From positions 1 to 50,083 of the forward strand of contig CABUGI010000004.1 of assembly GCA_902491055.1 (NCBI GenBank): a stretch of 50,083 nt of DNA, read 5' to 3'. Positions 1 through 8,117 of this stretch are shown in pieces. Position 1 is the stretch's first letter, and each line of letters begins with the position of its first letter. The position numbers were made by a program, and so were the translations under genes. Under the pieces are notes generated by a model. The model made no database searches. It saw nothing but the letters and a program-made list of their open reading frames with translations, and was not told where the DNA came from. The stretch comes from an uncultured Collinsella sp. (lineage in GTDB: Bacteria > Actinomycetota > Coriobacteriia > Coriobacteriales > Coriobacteriaceae).

Positions 1-209
1 GTTCCTTTCACATATGAACCAACGGAGAGCATCGCGTCCGGGCATACGCGCTGCGCTGTGTATGACAGAAACAATAACATTCAAACAAAAAGGAACAATG
101 CAAACCGTTATTTCGAGCCGTGAACGGTCTTTTTTCGCCCGTGAACGGTTTCCAAACCATTTCGAACAATATCAAACATGATTAGCGGAAACCCAAACAG
201 GACCGCACC
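1..209. promoter_or_regulatory. Intergenic region with two CGTGAACGGT sites
   Basis: No gene is visible here. Two copies of CGTGAACGGT lie at 119-128 and 140-149, 21 bp apart, so they fall on the same helix face. The same motif or its complement recurs in the promoter regions of most sugar loci in this window. The sites lie beyond the 3' end of the first lacI-type gene, so they probably serve a gene that starts left of the window. Confidence 0.4.
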
Positions 210-1214
210 CTAACGCAAATCGCGCACCGTATCGCCCTCTACGAGCACGCCGGGGATCAGCATGTGCTCCACGTCAGACGCAGCCCCCTCGGCACCGGCG
301 ATCTTGTCGACTGCCCACATGCCGACACGCTTGTTGTCAAAGCGCACGGTGGCCAGGCGACGATCAGGCACGATATCGCCCAGACTATCGTCAACACCCA
401 CCACGCCCACGTCCTCGGGCACGCGCTTTCCGCGCGACTCGAGCCCGCAAATGCAGCCGTAGGCCATGGCGTCGTTGGAGGCATAGATGGCCGTGCAGGT
501 CGGATCATCCGCCAGAGCCTGGCCTGCGGCATATCCGCTCTGTGCCGTCCAATCCCCACGGACGAGTCGCGGCGGTTCAATACCATGCGCGCGCAATGTC
601 TCGCGCCAGCCTTCCTCGCGCCGCATGCCCGAAAGCGAACGCTCGGGACACGAGATAAAGTGCACAGTCTTGTGCCCCCGCCCCAGCAAGTACTCGACCA
701 CCTGGCGCGAGCAATCGAACTGGTCGTTATCGACCGTCGAGCACAGCGGGTGCTCCAGCATGGTAACGAGCACCGTCTGCATACCGGGCAGCGGCTCAAA
801 GGTGCCAAAGTCCGCCGGCATGCGATTCATGATCACGACCATGCCGTCTACCGGCAGCGCGCTCATGCGCGACGATGCGCTCTCGAGGGTATAGGGATGT
901 CCATCTACTTTAGTGAGGGTGATGGCGTAGCCGTGCTTATCGGCGGCGGCGGCAAAGCCCTCCATACGGTCGAGGTTGCCGGTACCGGTAATGTTGAACA
1001 TGGCGACGCCGACGGTCTTAAACTTGCCACGGCGCAGCGATCGACCGGCAAAATTGGGGCGATACCCCAGCTCGCGCATGGCGGCGCGCACGCGCTCCTT
1101 GGTCTCTGGGCGTACGCTGGGCGAATCGTGGACGGTGCGCGAGACTGTCTGCTCCGAGACGCCCGCGAGACGCGCCACATCCTTAACGGATACCGATTTT
1201 TTAACAGCGGCCAT
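210..1214 (-). CDS. LacI-family transcriptional repressor, cassette 1
   Basis: A 334-residue LacI/GalR-type regulator. The N-terminal helix-turn-helix is at about residues 9-30 (VKDVARLAGVSEQTVSRTV), followed by the hinge and a periplasmic-binding-protein-like effector domain from about residue 65 to the end. It is divergent from the LacE/LacG pair at 1571-4843, which it very probably represses, with a 6-phospho-sugar or sugar as inducer (inference). The ATG at 1214 follows a weak AAAGA. It is a paralogue of the regulators at 5120 and 10057, and all three share a C-terminus with the pattern LVEr-sTVrDlR. Confidence 0.9.
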   Translation of the reverse strand: MAAVKKSVSVKDVARLAGVSEQTVSRTVHDSPSVRPETKERVRAAMRELGYRPNFAGRSLRRGKFKTVGVAMFNITGTGNLDRMEGFAAAADKHGYAITLTKVDGHPYTLESASSRMSALPVDGMVVIMNRMPADFGTFEPLPGMQTVLVTMLEHPLCSTVDNDQFDCSRQVVEYLLGRGHKTVHFISCPERSLSGMRREEGWRETLRAHGIEPPRLVRGDWTAQSGYAAGQALADDPTCTAIYASNDAMAYGCICGLESRGKRVPEDVGVVGVDDSLGDIVPDRRLATVRFDNKRVGMWAVDKIAGAEGAASDVEHMLIPGVLVEGDTVRDLR

Positions 1215-1570
1215 AGGTCGATCTTTCTATGTCAACGATGCCATTGGTGGCACCTTGTGCAGTCATTTTTAACGCCTTCAAGTATATCAAACGCCTTCCC
1301 CACCATACGCTCACCACCCAAAACCTACCGTTCACCGACATTTTTGCTTCCCCGAACGGCTTTTGTCGACCAAATGTTAACGTTGCCATTGTGCAAACAT
1401 GGAGCCACCGGGCGGCTCAAACGTTTACGCGCAAGGAATCGACGGTCCACAGGCACAGGGACCACCGGTTCGCTTCTTTTTTGTGTCACAAAATGGCAAC
1501 GTCAACATTTTGGCAACCGAAAGTCAAAAGCTACCATCGTTGCTAACCCACCGACTCTTAGGAGCATTGC
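1215..1570. promoter_or_regulatory. Divergent promoter with inverted operator pair, cassette 1
   Basis: This 356-bp gap separates lacI 1 from lacE 1. ATGTTAACGTTGCCAT at 1374-1389 is mirrored by ATGGCAACGTCAACAT at 1493-1508, and the homology extends a few bases on each side, so the two sites form a large inverted repeat suited to repressor looping. ACCGTTCACCG at 1327-1337 is the motif shared with other loci. That these are operators is inferred from their position and symmetry. No riboswitch was recognised. Confidence 0.6.
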
Positions 1571-3337
1571 ATGGAGCAACTCATCGCCATCATCGAAAAG
1601 GGCCAGCCCTTTTTCAACGCGATCGCCCGCAACAAGTACCTCAAGGCGATCCGCGACGGCTTTATCTCCGTCATCCCCATCATCATCTTCTCGTCCATCT
1701 TCTGCCTGGTAGCCTCGGTCCCCAACATCTGGGGTTTCTACTGGCCCGATGACATCAACAATGCCCTGTGGAAGTGCTACAACTACTCCATGGGCATCCT
1801 GGCCATCGCCTGTGCCGCCACCACCGCCAAGCACTTCGCCGACGCCCAGAACCGCGATCTGCCCAAGAATAACCAGATCAACTTTATCTCGTGCATGTGC
1901 GCGGCCATCATCGGCTTCTTGCTCCTTTCGAGCGACACGATCGCCACGGACGCCGCCAGTGGCTTCAACACCACCTACCTTGGTTCCAAGGGCCTGTTGA
2001 CCGCCTTCATCGCTGCGTTTGTGACCGGCATCATCTACAAGTTCTTTATCAAGCGTAACATCACCGTCAAGATGCCCGAGCAGGTTCCGCCCAACATCTC
2101 GCAGACCTTTAAGGACATCATCCCCTTCTCCGTCTGCATCACCGTCTTTTGGGTCTTTGACATCGTCTTCCGCGCTGCTTTTGGCTTCTGCTTTGCCCAG
2201 GGCGTCATCCAGGTGTTCCAGCCCCTGTTCACCGCTGCCGATGGCTACATCGGCCTCGCTGTGATCTACGGCGCCATGAGCCTGTTCTGGTTCGTGGGCG
2301 TCCACGGCCCCTCGATCGTCGAGCCCGCCATCGCCGCCGCCCTCGTTGCCAACATGACCGACAACCTGGCTGCGTTCCAGGCTGGCCAGCACGCTTCCGC
2401 TGTCCTGACCCAGGGTGCCCAGTACTTCGTCGTCTGCATGGGCGGCACCGGCGCCACGCTCGTCCTGGTCTTTATGTTCTGCTTCCTGGCCAAGTCTCAG
2501 GAGATGCGCGCCGTCGGTAAGGCCGCCATCGTCCCCGTCTGCTTTGCCGTCAACGAGCCGCTGCTGTTCGCCGCACCCATCGTGCTCAACCCCGTCTTCT
2601 TTGTCCCGTTTGTCTTTGCCCCGATCGCCAACATCTGGATCCTCAAGATCTTTATCGACTTCTTGGGCATGAACGGCTTTATGTACACCCTGCCCTGGAC
2701 CGTCCCCGGCCCCATCGGCACCATCATGGGCCTGGGCTTCCAGCCGCTCGCCTTTGTGATGCTCGCCCTTATCCTGGTCGTCGACTTCGTTCTGTACTAT
2801 CCGTTCTTCCGTGCCTATGACGCCCAGAAGTGCGCCGAGGAGGCCGAGATCTCCCAGGAGGAGCTCGCCGCCAAGAACGCCGAGAAGGCCGCCAAGCTTA
2901 ACGATGCCTTCCAGGGCAAGGCTGACGCCAAGAGCGTTGCCGCCGGCACTGCTGCCGAGGCTGTAAAGACCGATGCTCCCGCCGCTGTCGCCGTTGAGGC
3001 AACGACCGCCAGCGACCTCAACGGCAAGCGCGTACTCGTGCTCTGCCAGGGTGGCGGAACCTCGGGCCTGCTCGCCAACGCGCTGGCCAAGGCCGCCAAG
3101 GAGCGCGGCATTGATCTTGAGACCGCTGCCGAGGCCTATGGCAACCACGTGGACATGCTCCCCGACTTCGATCTGGTCGTCCTGGCCCCGCAGGCCGCAA
3201 GCTACCTGGCCGACCTGCAGAAGGACTGCGAGCGCGTGGGCAACAAGTGCGTCGCCTGCCGTGGCAAGCAGTACATCGAGCTCTCCCAGAACGGCGATAA
3301 GTCTCTCGCCTTCGTCTCCGAGCAGCTTTCGAAGTAA
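1571..3337 (+). CDS. lacE: PTS lactose-type EIICB permease
   Basis: A 588-residue fused PTS transporter. The EIIC membrane domain spans about residues 1-430, an Ala/Glu-rich linker about 425-480, and a lactose/cellobiose-type EIIB domain about 485-588. The EIIB phosphocysteine is C492 in LCQGGGTSG. The N-terminus (EKGQPFFNAIARNKYLKAIRDGF) and the NRDLP-NNQINF region closely resemble Lactococcus/Staphylococcus LacE as I remember it. It should import a beta-galactoside as its 6-phosphate and feed the GH1 enzyme 66 bp downstream. The start has GGAG 7 nt upstream. No EIIA (LacF) is encoded in this window, so phosphate must come from an EIIA elsewhere. Confidence 0.93.
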   Translation: MEQLIAIIEKGQPFFNAIARNKYLKAIRDGFISVIPIIIFSSIFCLVASVPNIWGFYWPDDINNALWKCYNYSMGILAIACAATTAKHFADAQNRDLPKNNQINFISCMCAAIIGFLLLSSDTIATDAASGFNTTYLGSKGLLTAFIAAFVTGIIYKFFIKRNITVKMPEQVPPNISQTFKDIIPFSVCITVFWVFDIVFRAAFGFCFAQGVIQVFQPLFTAADGYIGLAVIYGAMSLFWFVGVHGPSIVEPAIAAALVANMTDNLAAFQAGQHASAVLTQGAQYFVVCMGGTGATLVLVFMFCFLAKSQEMRAVGKAAIVPVCFAVNEPLLFAAPIVLNPVFFVPFVFAPIANIWILKIFIDFLGMNGFMYTLPWTVPGPIGTIMGLGFQPLAFVMLALILVVDFVLYYPFFRAYDAQKCAEEAEISQEELAAKNAEKAAKLNDAFQGKADAKSVAAGTAAEAVKTDAPAAVAVEATTASDLNGKRVLVLCQGGGTSGLLANALAKAAKERGIDLETAAEAYGNHVDMLPDFDLVVLAPQAASYLADLQKDCERVGNKCVACRGKQYIELSQNGDKSLAFVSEQLSK

Positions 3338-3345
3338 GTAACGCT

Positions 3346-3382
3346 CAGGGCCAGCCGACCATCCACAGCCGGCTGGCCCTTC
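3346..3382 (+). terminator. Intercistronic hairpin between lacE and lacG, cassette 1
   Basis: AGGGCCAGCC at 3347 pairs with GGCTGGCCCT at 3371-3380. It is followed by a short T-containing stretch rather than a strong U-tract. It could be a partial terminator or an RNA-stability element that sets the permease:hydrolase ratio. Comparable hairpins sit between the two genes in all three cassettes. Confidence 0.55.
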
Positions 3383-3403
3383 GATTTAGACGATTGGATC
3401 ATC

Positions 3404-4843
3404 ATGTCCGTTAACCCTGCTAGCGTCACCAACCCGCCTGCGCAGTTTCCCGAGGACTTTGTCTTTGGCGGCGCCACCGCTGCCTACCAGGTAGAGGGCG
3501 AGACCCGCACCCACGGTAAGGGCAAGGTTGCCTGGGACGACTTCCTGGAGGCCCAGGGGCGCTTCTCCCCCGATCCCGCTTCGGACTTCTACAACCAGTA
3601 CCCCGTCGACTTGGAGCTGTGCGAGGAGTTCGGTATCAACGGCATCCGCCTCTCCATCGCCTGGAGCCGCATCTTCCCCAACGGTACCGGCGAAATCAAC
3701 CCCGAGGGTGTCCAGTTCTACCACGACCTCTTCGCCGAGTGCCACAAGCACCACGTTGAGCCGTTTGTCACGCTGCATCACTTCGATACGCCGCTTCCCC
3801 TCTTTGAGAAGGGCGACTTCCTCAACCGCGAGACCATCGACGCCTTTGTGGACTTTGCCACCTTCTGCTTTAAGGAGTACGCCGACCAGGTAACCTACTG
3901 GTTCACCTTTAACGAGATCTGGGCCGACGCCTCCAACACCTACATTGAGGGCACCTTCCCCGGTGGCGTCAAGGCGCATCTGGCCGAGGCCTTCCAGTGC
4001 GAGCACAACATGATGCTCGCCCACGCCAAGGCCGTGCTGGCCTTCCACAACGGCGGCTTTAAGGGCAAGATCGGCGTCATTCAGTCGCTGGAGTTTAAGT
4101 ATCCGCTCAACGAGAACGACCCCGCCGACATCAAGGCCGCCAACAACGAGCACGTGCTGCAGAACCAGTTTCTGCTCGACGCCACCTTCCGCGGCGACTA
4201 TGCCCCCGACACCCTCGAGTGCGCCAACCGCCTGGCTGCCGTCTCGGGCGGCACCATCGAGATCCTGGACGAGGACCTCGAGATTATGCGCGAGGCCGCG
4301 CTCTACAACGACTACCTGGGCGTTAACAACTACCAGTGCCGCTTCTTGAAGGCTTACGATGGCGAGAACGACCTGCACCACAACGGTACGGGCGAGAAGG
4401 GCACCGGCCGCTGGCGCGTTAAGGGTATTGGCGAGCATGTGAACAAGCCTGGTATCCCCACCACCGACTGGGACTGGATCATCTATCCCGAGGGCCTGTT
4501 CGATCTGCTCGTCTACATTAAGCAGCGCTACCCCGACTACAAGCAGATCTTCATCACCGAGAACGGCATGGGCTACAAGGACCCCTACAAGGACGGTTTT
4601 GTGGACGACCAGCCGCGCATCGACTACATCGAGCAGCACCTGCGCTGGTTGCTCAAGGCCATGGAGGTTGGCGTCAACGTAGGCGGCTACTTCCTGTGGA
4701 GCCTGCAGGATCAGTTCTCCTGGACCAATGGCTACAACAAGCGTTACGGCTTCTTCTACGTTGACTTTGAAACCCAGAAGCGCACGCCCAAGGCAAGCGC
4801 ATACTGGTATAAGCACGTGGCGCAGACCCGTCGTCTGGACTAG
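3404..4843 (+). CDS. lacG: GH1 6-phospho-beta-galactosidase (LacG-like)
   Basis: A 479-residue cytoplasmic glycoside hydrolase family 1 enzyme, the usual length for LacG. The predicted acid/base is E171 in WFTFNEI and the nucleophile is E386 in ITENG. The C-terminal FSWTNGYNKRYG motif carries the Ser, Lys and Tyr that bind the 6-phosphate in phospho-glycosidases. The N-terminal part (FGGATAAYQVEG, WSRIFPNGTGEINPEGV) is very close to LacG. It should cleave the phosphorylated disaccharide imported by LacE into glucose and galactose-6-P. A 6-phospho-beta-glucosidase specificity cannot be excluded. The start codon follows only a weak Shine-Dalgarno. Confidence 0.9.
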   Translation: MSVNPASVTNPPAQFPEDFVFGGATAAYQVEGETRTHGKGKVAWDDFLEAQGRFSPDPASDFYNQYPVDLELCEEFGINGIRLSIAWSRIFPNGTGEINPEGVQFYHDLFAECHKHHVEPFVTLHHFDTPLPLFEKGDFLNRETIDAFVDFATFCFKEYADQVTYWFTFNEIWADASNTYIEGTFPGGVKAHLAEAFQCEHNMMLAHAKAVLAFHNGGFKGKIGVIQSLEFKYPLNENDPADIKAANNEHVLQNQFLLDATFRGDYAPDTLECANRLAAVSGGTIEILDEDLEIMREAALYNDYLGVNNYQCRFLKAYDGENDLHHNGTGEKGTGRWRVKGIGEHVNKPGIPTTDWDWIIYPEGLFDLLVYIKQRYPDYKQIFITENGMGYKDPYKDGFVDDQPRIDYIEQHLRWLLKAMEVGVNVGGYFLWSLQDQFSWTNGYNKRYGFFYVDFETQKRTPKASAYWYKHVAQTRRLD

Positions 4844-4902
4844 CGGCTTGCGACGAGCGGTTGGCGGAATTGCACCGCCCACATAACCTGTCCCCATTTC
4901 TC

Positions 4903-4948
4903 AGCCGGGGGCGGCACGTCACACGGCGCGCCGCCCCCGGCCTTTTTG
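4903..4948 (+). terminator. Rho-independent terminator after lacG 1
   Basis: GCCGGGGGCGGC (4903-4914) pairs perfectly with GCCGCCCCCGGC (4930-4941), followed by CTTTTTGG. Confidence 0.85.
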
Positions 4949-4967
4949 GGCGGTTCGGGGTCCGTTT

Positions 4968-5105
4968 GTCTCAATCTGTAACATCTAGCCGAGTTTTTGG
5001 GTCCTAGCTGTTACAGATTGAGACGAACAGGATTGCTCTTTCCGAAGAATCTAAATCTGTAACACGTAGCCCGCTTTTGACCGTCTACCTGTTACAAATC
5101 GAGAC
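4968..5105. repeat. Two tandem 57-bp palindromic repeats (type A then B)
   Basis: Copy 1 (type A) is at 4968-5024 and copy 2 (type B) at 5049-5105, so the start-to-start period is 81 bp. Copy 1 has a perfect 16-bp stem, GTCTCAATCTGTAACA with TGTTACAGATTGAGAC, plus CTAG/CTAG inner pairing around a T-rich centre. Copy 2 is a diverged version. They lie between the convergent lacG 1 and lacI 2, after a terminator. They belong to a nine-copy family in this window. Confidence 0.9.
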
Positions 5106-5119
5106 AGACGGAGTAGGAC

Positions 5120-6148
5120 CTAACCCCGTATGTCCCTAACAGTCGAGCGTTCGACCAGCGTGCTCGGCACATGAATCGCCTCGATAGACGAGCTCTCTCC
5201 AATCGCCGCCTCAAACGCAAGCTTACCGACACCGCGCAAATCAAATCGCAGCGTCGTCAGCCGATTGTGAGGAACAAGTCCCTCGAGTGCGTCGTCGATA
5301 CCAACCACGCTCACGTCGTCGGGCACGGACAGGCCCGCGTTCTCGAGCGCGGCGATAACGCCCAGCGCCATCTGGTCATTTGCCGCAAGCACGGCAGTCG
5401 GCGTCTGCGACCCGCCGGCAAGCACCTCGGCCGCAATCCGCTCGCCCATGGCGTACCCACTGTCCGCACTCCAATCGCCACGCAGCATCGGAGCGGCATC
5501 GACATGAGCACGACCCAGCGTATCGCGCCAACCGGCCTCACGAAAACGCGAGGAAATCGAGTTTTCCGGACCCGCCACAAACCGCATATTCGAGTGACCA
5601 TGTTCCAGCAGATAATTGGTCAACAGCTCGCACGAACCATACTGGTCGGAGTCGATCGTCGTGCAGCGCGGATGCGCATACATGGACAGGATGACCGTTC
5701 GCACTCCCGGCTGGGGAACAAACTCCTCAAAATCGGGAGCCATGCGGTTCATGTTGAGAATCATGCCGTCGACGGGTCGCTCGACCATGCGGCGCGAGGC
5801 ATCGGCAAGTGCATAGGGCTTGTCGCCGCCCATCTCGATCATAGTGACGGCAAAATCATGCTCGCGCGCCGCTTGCATGATACCCTCGAGCGTCGCCAGG
5901 TTACCGACACGTGTGATGTTGTACATGCACAGGCCAATAGAACGATACGACCCGCCGCGCAACGCCGCTCCAGCAAAATTGGGACGAAAGCCCAGCTCTT
6001 CCATGGCGGCCAGCACACGCTTGCGCGTCTTTTCCGTCACGTTGGGCATACCGTTGACCACGCGAGACACAGTCTGGCGGCTCACGCCAGCGAGCGCCGC
6101 AACCTCTGCCGCGCTCGCCGAACGACCATTCCTTGTCTGCTGATCCAT
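5120..6148 (-). CDS. LacI-family transcriptional repressor, cassette 2
   Basis: A 342-residue LacI/GalR regulator. The helix-turn-helix is near residues 12-34 (AAEVAALAGVSRQTVSRVV), followed by the ligand-binding domain. The start was set at the ATG at 6148 (MDQQTRNG), because an upstream in-frame start at 6205 would add 19 residues without family resemblance ahead of the HTH. It is divergent from the GH1/EIICB pair at 6499-9878 and likely represses it through the two direct-repeat sites at 6341-6378. It is a paralogue of the regulators of cassettes 1 and 3. Confidence 0.88.
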   Translation of the reverse strand: MDQQTRNGRSASAAEVAALAGVSRQTVSRVVNGMPNVTEKTRKRVLAAMEELGFRPNFAGAALRGGSYRSIGLCMYNITRVGNLATLEGIMQAAREHDFAVTMIEMGGDKPYALADASRRMVERPVDGMILNMNRMAPDFEEFVPQPGVRTVILSMYAHPRCTTIDSDQYGSCELLTNYLLEHGHSNMRFVAGPENSISSRFREAGWRDTLGRAHVDAAPMLRGDWSADSGYAMGERIAAEVLAGGSQTPTAVLAANDQMALGVIAALENAGLSVPDDVSVVGIDDALEGLVPHNRLTTLRFDLRGVGKLAFEAAIGESSSIEAIHVPSTLVERSTVRDIRG

Positions 6149-6498
6149 GCCTTCCACGCTAACCTGCTTCCCAACTATTCCCCGCGCCCATGGCGCATCG
6201 TACATACATTGATAACGTGCTCATGATACCCGAGCCATATACCACAACATGAAAACTTCTGTCAATCAAAACCGCTTACCGAACAAATACAACCGTTCGC
6301 GGCTGTTTGAAGTTGTTTTGTTTCTATACATCCCAGCCGGATGTTAACGTGCTCATTGTCAAATGTTCACGTGCTCATTTTGGTTCTAATCATTTTAAGA
6401 TAGTGTTTATCGGGCTTTTTCACCGCTGAACGCTAACCAGGGAGCCTCCTGAGCGCAAACGCACAATATCGAACAGCGAGACGAGAGGGTGTATGCAT
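6149..6498. promoter_or_regulatory. Divergent promoter with two direct-repeat operators, cassette 2
   Basis: ATGTTAACGTGCTCAT at 6341-6356 and ATGTTCACGTGCTCAT at 6363-6378 are direct repeats 22 bp apart, about two helical turns. ACCGCTTACCG near 6271 and ACCGTTCGCGG near 6292 are degenerate copies of the shared ACCGTTYACCG motif. The operator role is inferred. Confidence 0.6.
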
Positions 6499-7941
6499 AT
6501 GTCTTTGCTAAACCGCGTACAGCAGCTGCCGAAGGGCTTTGTTTGGGGCGCCGCAACCGCCGCGTACCAAACGGAAGGTTCCACGAAGGTGGCAGGCAAG
6601 GGTAAGACCATGTGGGACGATTACCTTGTCGCCCAGGGTCGCTTTTTGCCCGACCCGGCCAGTGATTTCTACAACCGCTACGAGGAGGATATCCGCCTTT
6701 CTGCCGAGCATGGACTCAACGCCATTCGTGTGTCCATCGCCTGGACCCGCATCTTCCCCAACGGCGACGATGCCGAACCCCTCGCCGAGGGCGTTAAGCA
6801 CTACCACGAGCTGTTCGCCTGCTGCAAAAAGTATGGCGTCGAGCCCTATGTGTCCCTGCATCACTTTGACTCCCCCGCCGCCCTGTTCAACCAGGGCGAC
6901 TGGCTCAACCGCAAGACCGTCGACGCCTATGTGCGCTATGCCGAGTTCTGCTTCCGCGAGTTCCGCGAGGTCAAGAATTGGTTCACCATCAACGAGCTCA
7001 TCAGCCTCTCGCACTCCCAATACATCCAAGGCAACTTCCCGCCCAACCATCACTTTGATGTGACGAGCGGCATCCAGAGCCAGCACAACGAGCTCGTTGC
7101 CCACGCCCGCGCCGTCAACCTGTATAAGGATCTTGACGAGACCGAGCACCTGGGCGGACGCATTGGCATGGTCAACGTCCTGACGCCGGCATATCCTGCC
7201 ACCGACTCGCCCGCCGACCAGCACGCCGCCGACCTGTACAACGCCTTCTACACCGACTTCATCATGGACGGCGCCTTCCTGGGTCACTACTCCGCGCGCA
7301 CCCTCTCACTCATCAACGAGATTCTGCGTGCCAACAACGCCACACTTACGGTTGAGGACAGCGACATGGAGGAGCTCGCCAAGGCGGCGCCCCGCAACGA
7401 TATGTTCGGCCTCAACTACTATCAGTCGGCGTTTATCGCCGCCTACGATGGCGAGTCAACCAACAGCTTTAACGGCACCGGAGACAAGGGCACCTCGTGC
7501 TTTAAGTTTAAGGGCGTCGGGCAGCAGGTCGATATGCCGGGTATCCCCACCACCGACTGGGATTGGCTCATCTACCCGCAAGGCCTCTACGACACGCTCA
7601 AGCACATCAGCGCCACCTATCCCAACCTCCCCGTCATCTATATCACCGAAAACGGCCTGGGCCACAAGGACCCCGAGCCCGACGCAAACGGCATCGTCGC
7701 CGATCCCGAGCGCATCGACTTTGTCGACCAGCACATGGAGAAGGTGCTCCAGGCGCGCGCCGAGGGCGTCGACGTCCAGGGCTACTTTATCTGGAGCCTG
7801 CAGGACCAGTTCTCGTGGGCCAATGGCTATAACAAGCGCTACGGCCTGTTCTACATCGACTTCGACACGCAAAAACGCTACATCAAGCAGTCGGCACTCT
7901 GGTACAAGGAGCTCGCCGACACTATGGCGGACGCGCAGTAG
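6499..7941 (+). CDS. GH1 6-phospho-beta-glycosidase, cassette 2
   Basis: A GH1 enzyme of 480 residues from the ATG at 6499. That start has GAGAGGG about 9 nt upstream, whereas the ATG at 6493 is only 3 nt from it. The predicted acid/base Glu is in NWFTINEL and the nucleophile in ITENG, at residues 166 and 384 from this start. FSWANGYNKRYG at the C-terminus marks 6-phosphate recognition. It is less LacG-like than its two paralogues, notably at TINELISLS and the FPPNHHF loop, so substrate preference may differ. It precedes its permease, unlike in cassettes 1 and 3. Confidence 0.88.
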   Translation: MSLLNRVQQLPKGFVWGAATAAYQTEGSTKVAGKGKTMWDDYLVAQGRFLPDPASDFYNRYEEDIRLSAEHGLNAIRVSIAWTRIFPNGDDAEPLAEGVKHYHELFACCKKYGVEPYVSLHHFDSPAALFNQGDWLNRKTVDAYVRYAEFCFREFREVKNWFTINELISLSHSQYIQGNFPPNHHFDVTSGIQSQHNELVAHARAVNLYKDLDETEHLGGRIGMVNVLTPAYPATDSPADQHAADLYNAFYTDFIMDGAFLGHYSARTLSLINEILRANNATLTVEDSDMEELAKAAPRNDMFGLNYYQSAFIAAYDGESTNSFNGTGDKGTSCFKFKGVGQQVDMPGIPTTDWDWLIYPQGLYDTLKHISATYPNLPVIYITENGLGHKDPEPDANGIVADPERIDFVDQHMEKVLQARAEGVDVQGYFIWSLQDQFSWANGYNKRYGLFYIDFDTQKRYIKQSALWYKELADTMADAQ

Positions 7942-7962
7942 CGCATCGCCTCGCTTTCCCCC

Positions 7963-8010
7963 GAGAAGGGAGCGGCCCTATGCGATACAAACCCAGCCGC
8001 TCCCCTCTCT
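7963..8010 (+). terminator. Intercistronic hairpin, cassette 2
   Basis: GGGAGCGGC near 7968 pairs with GCCGCTCCC near 7996-8004, without a long U-tract. It sits between the GH1 gene and its permease gene and is probably a partial terminator or mRNA-processing element. Confidence 0.55.
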
Positions 8011-8117
8011 CCCCCTGGGACCGACCCCGCCTGCACCCGGGCTTTTAGCAAGCGGGAGACCATATAGGTTTTCAACGTCCATGCCATTAAGATTTCATGC
8101 AAAGAGGAGCGTGAACT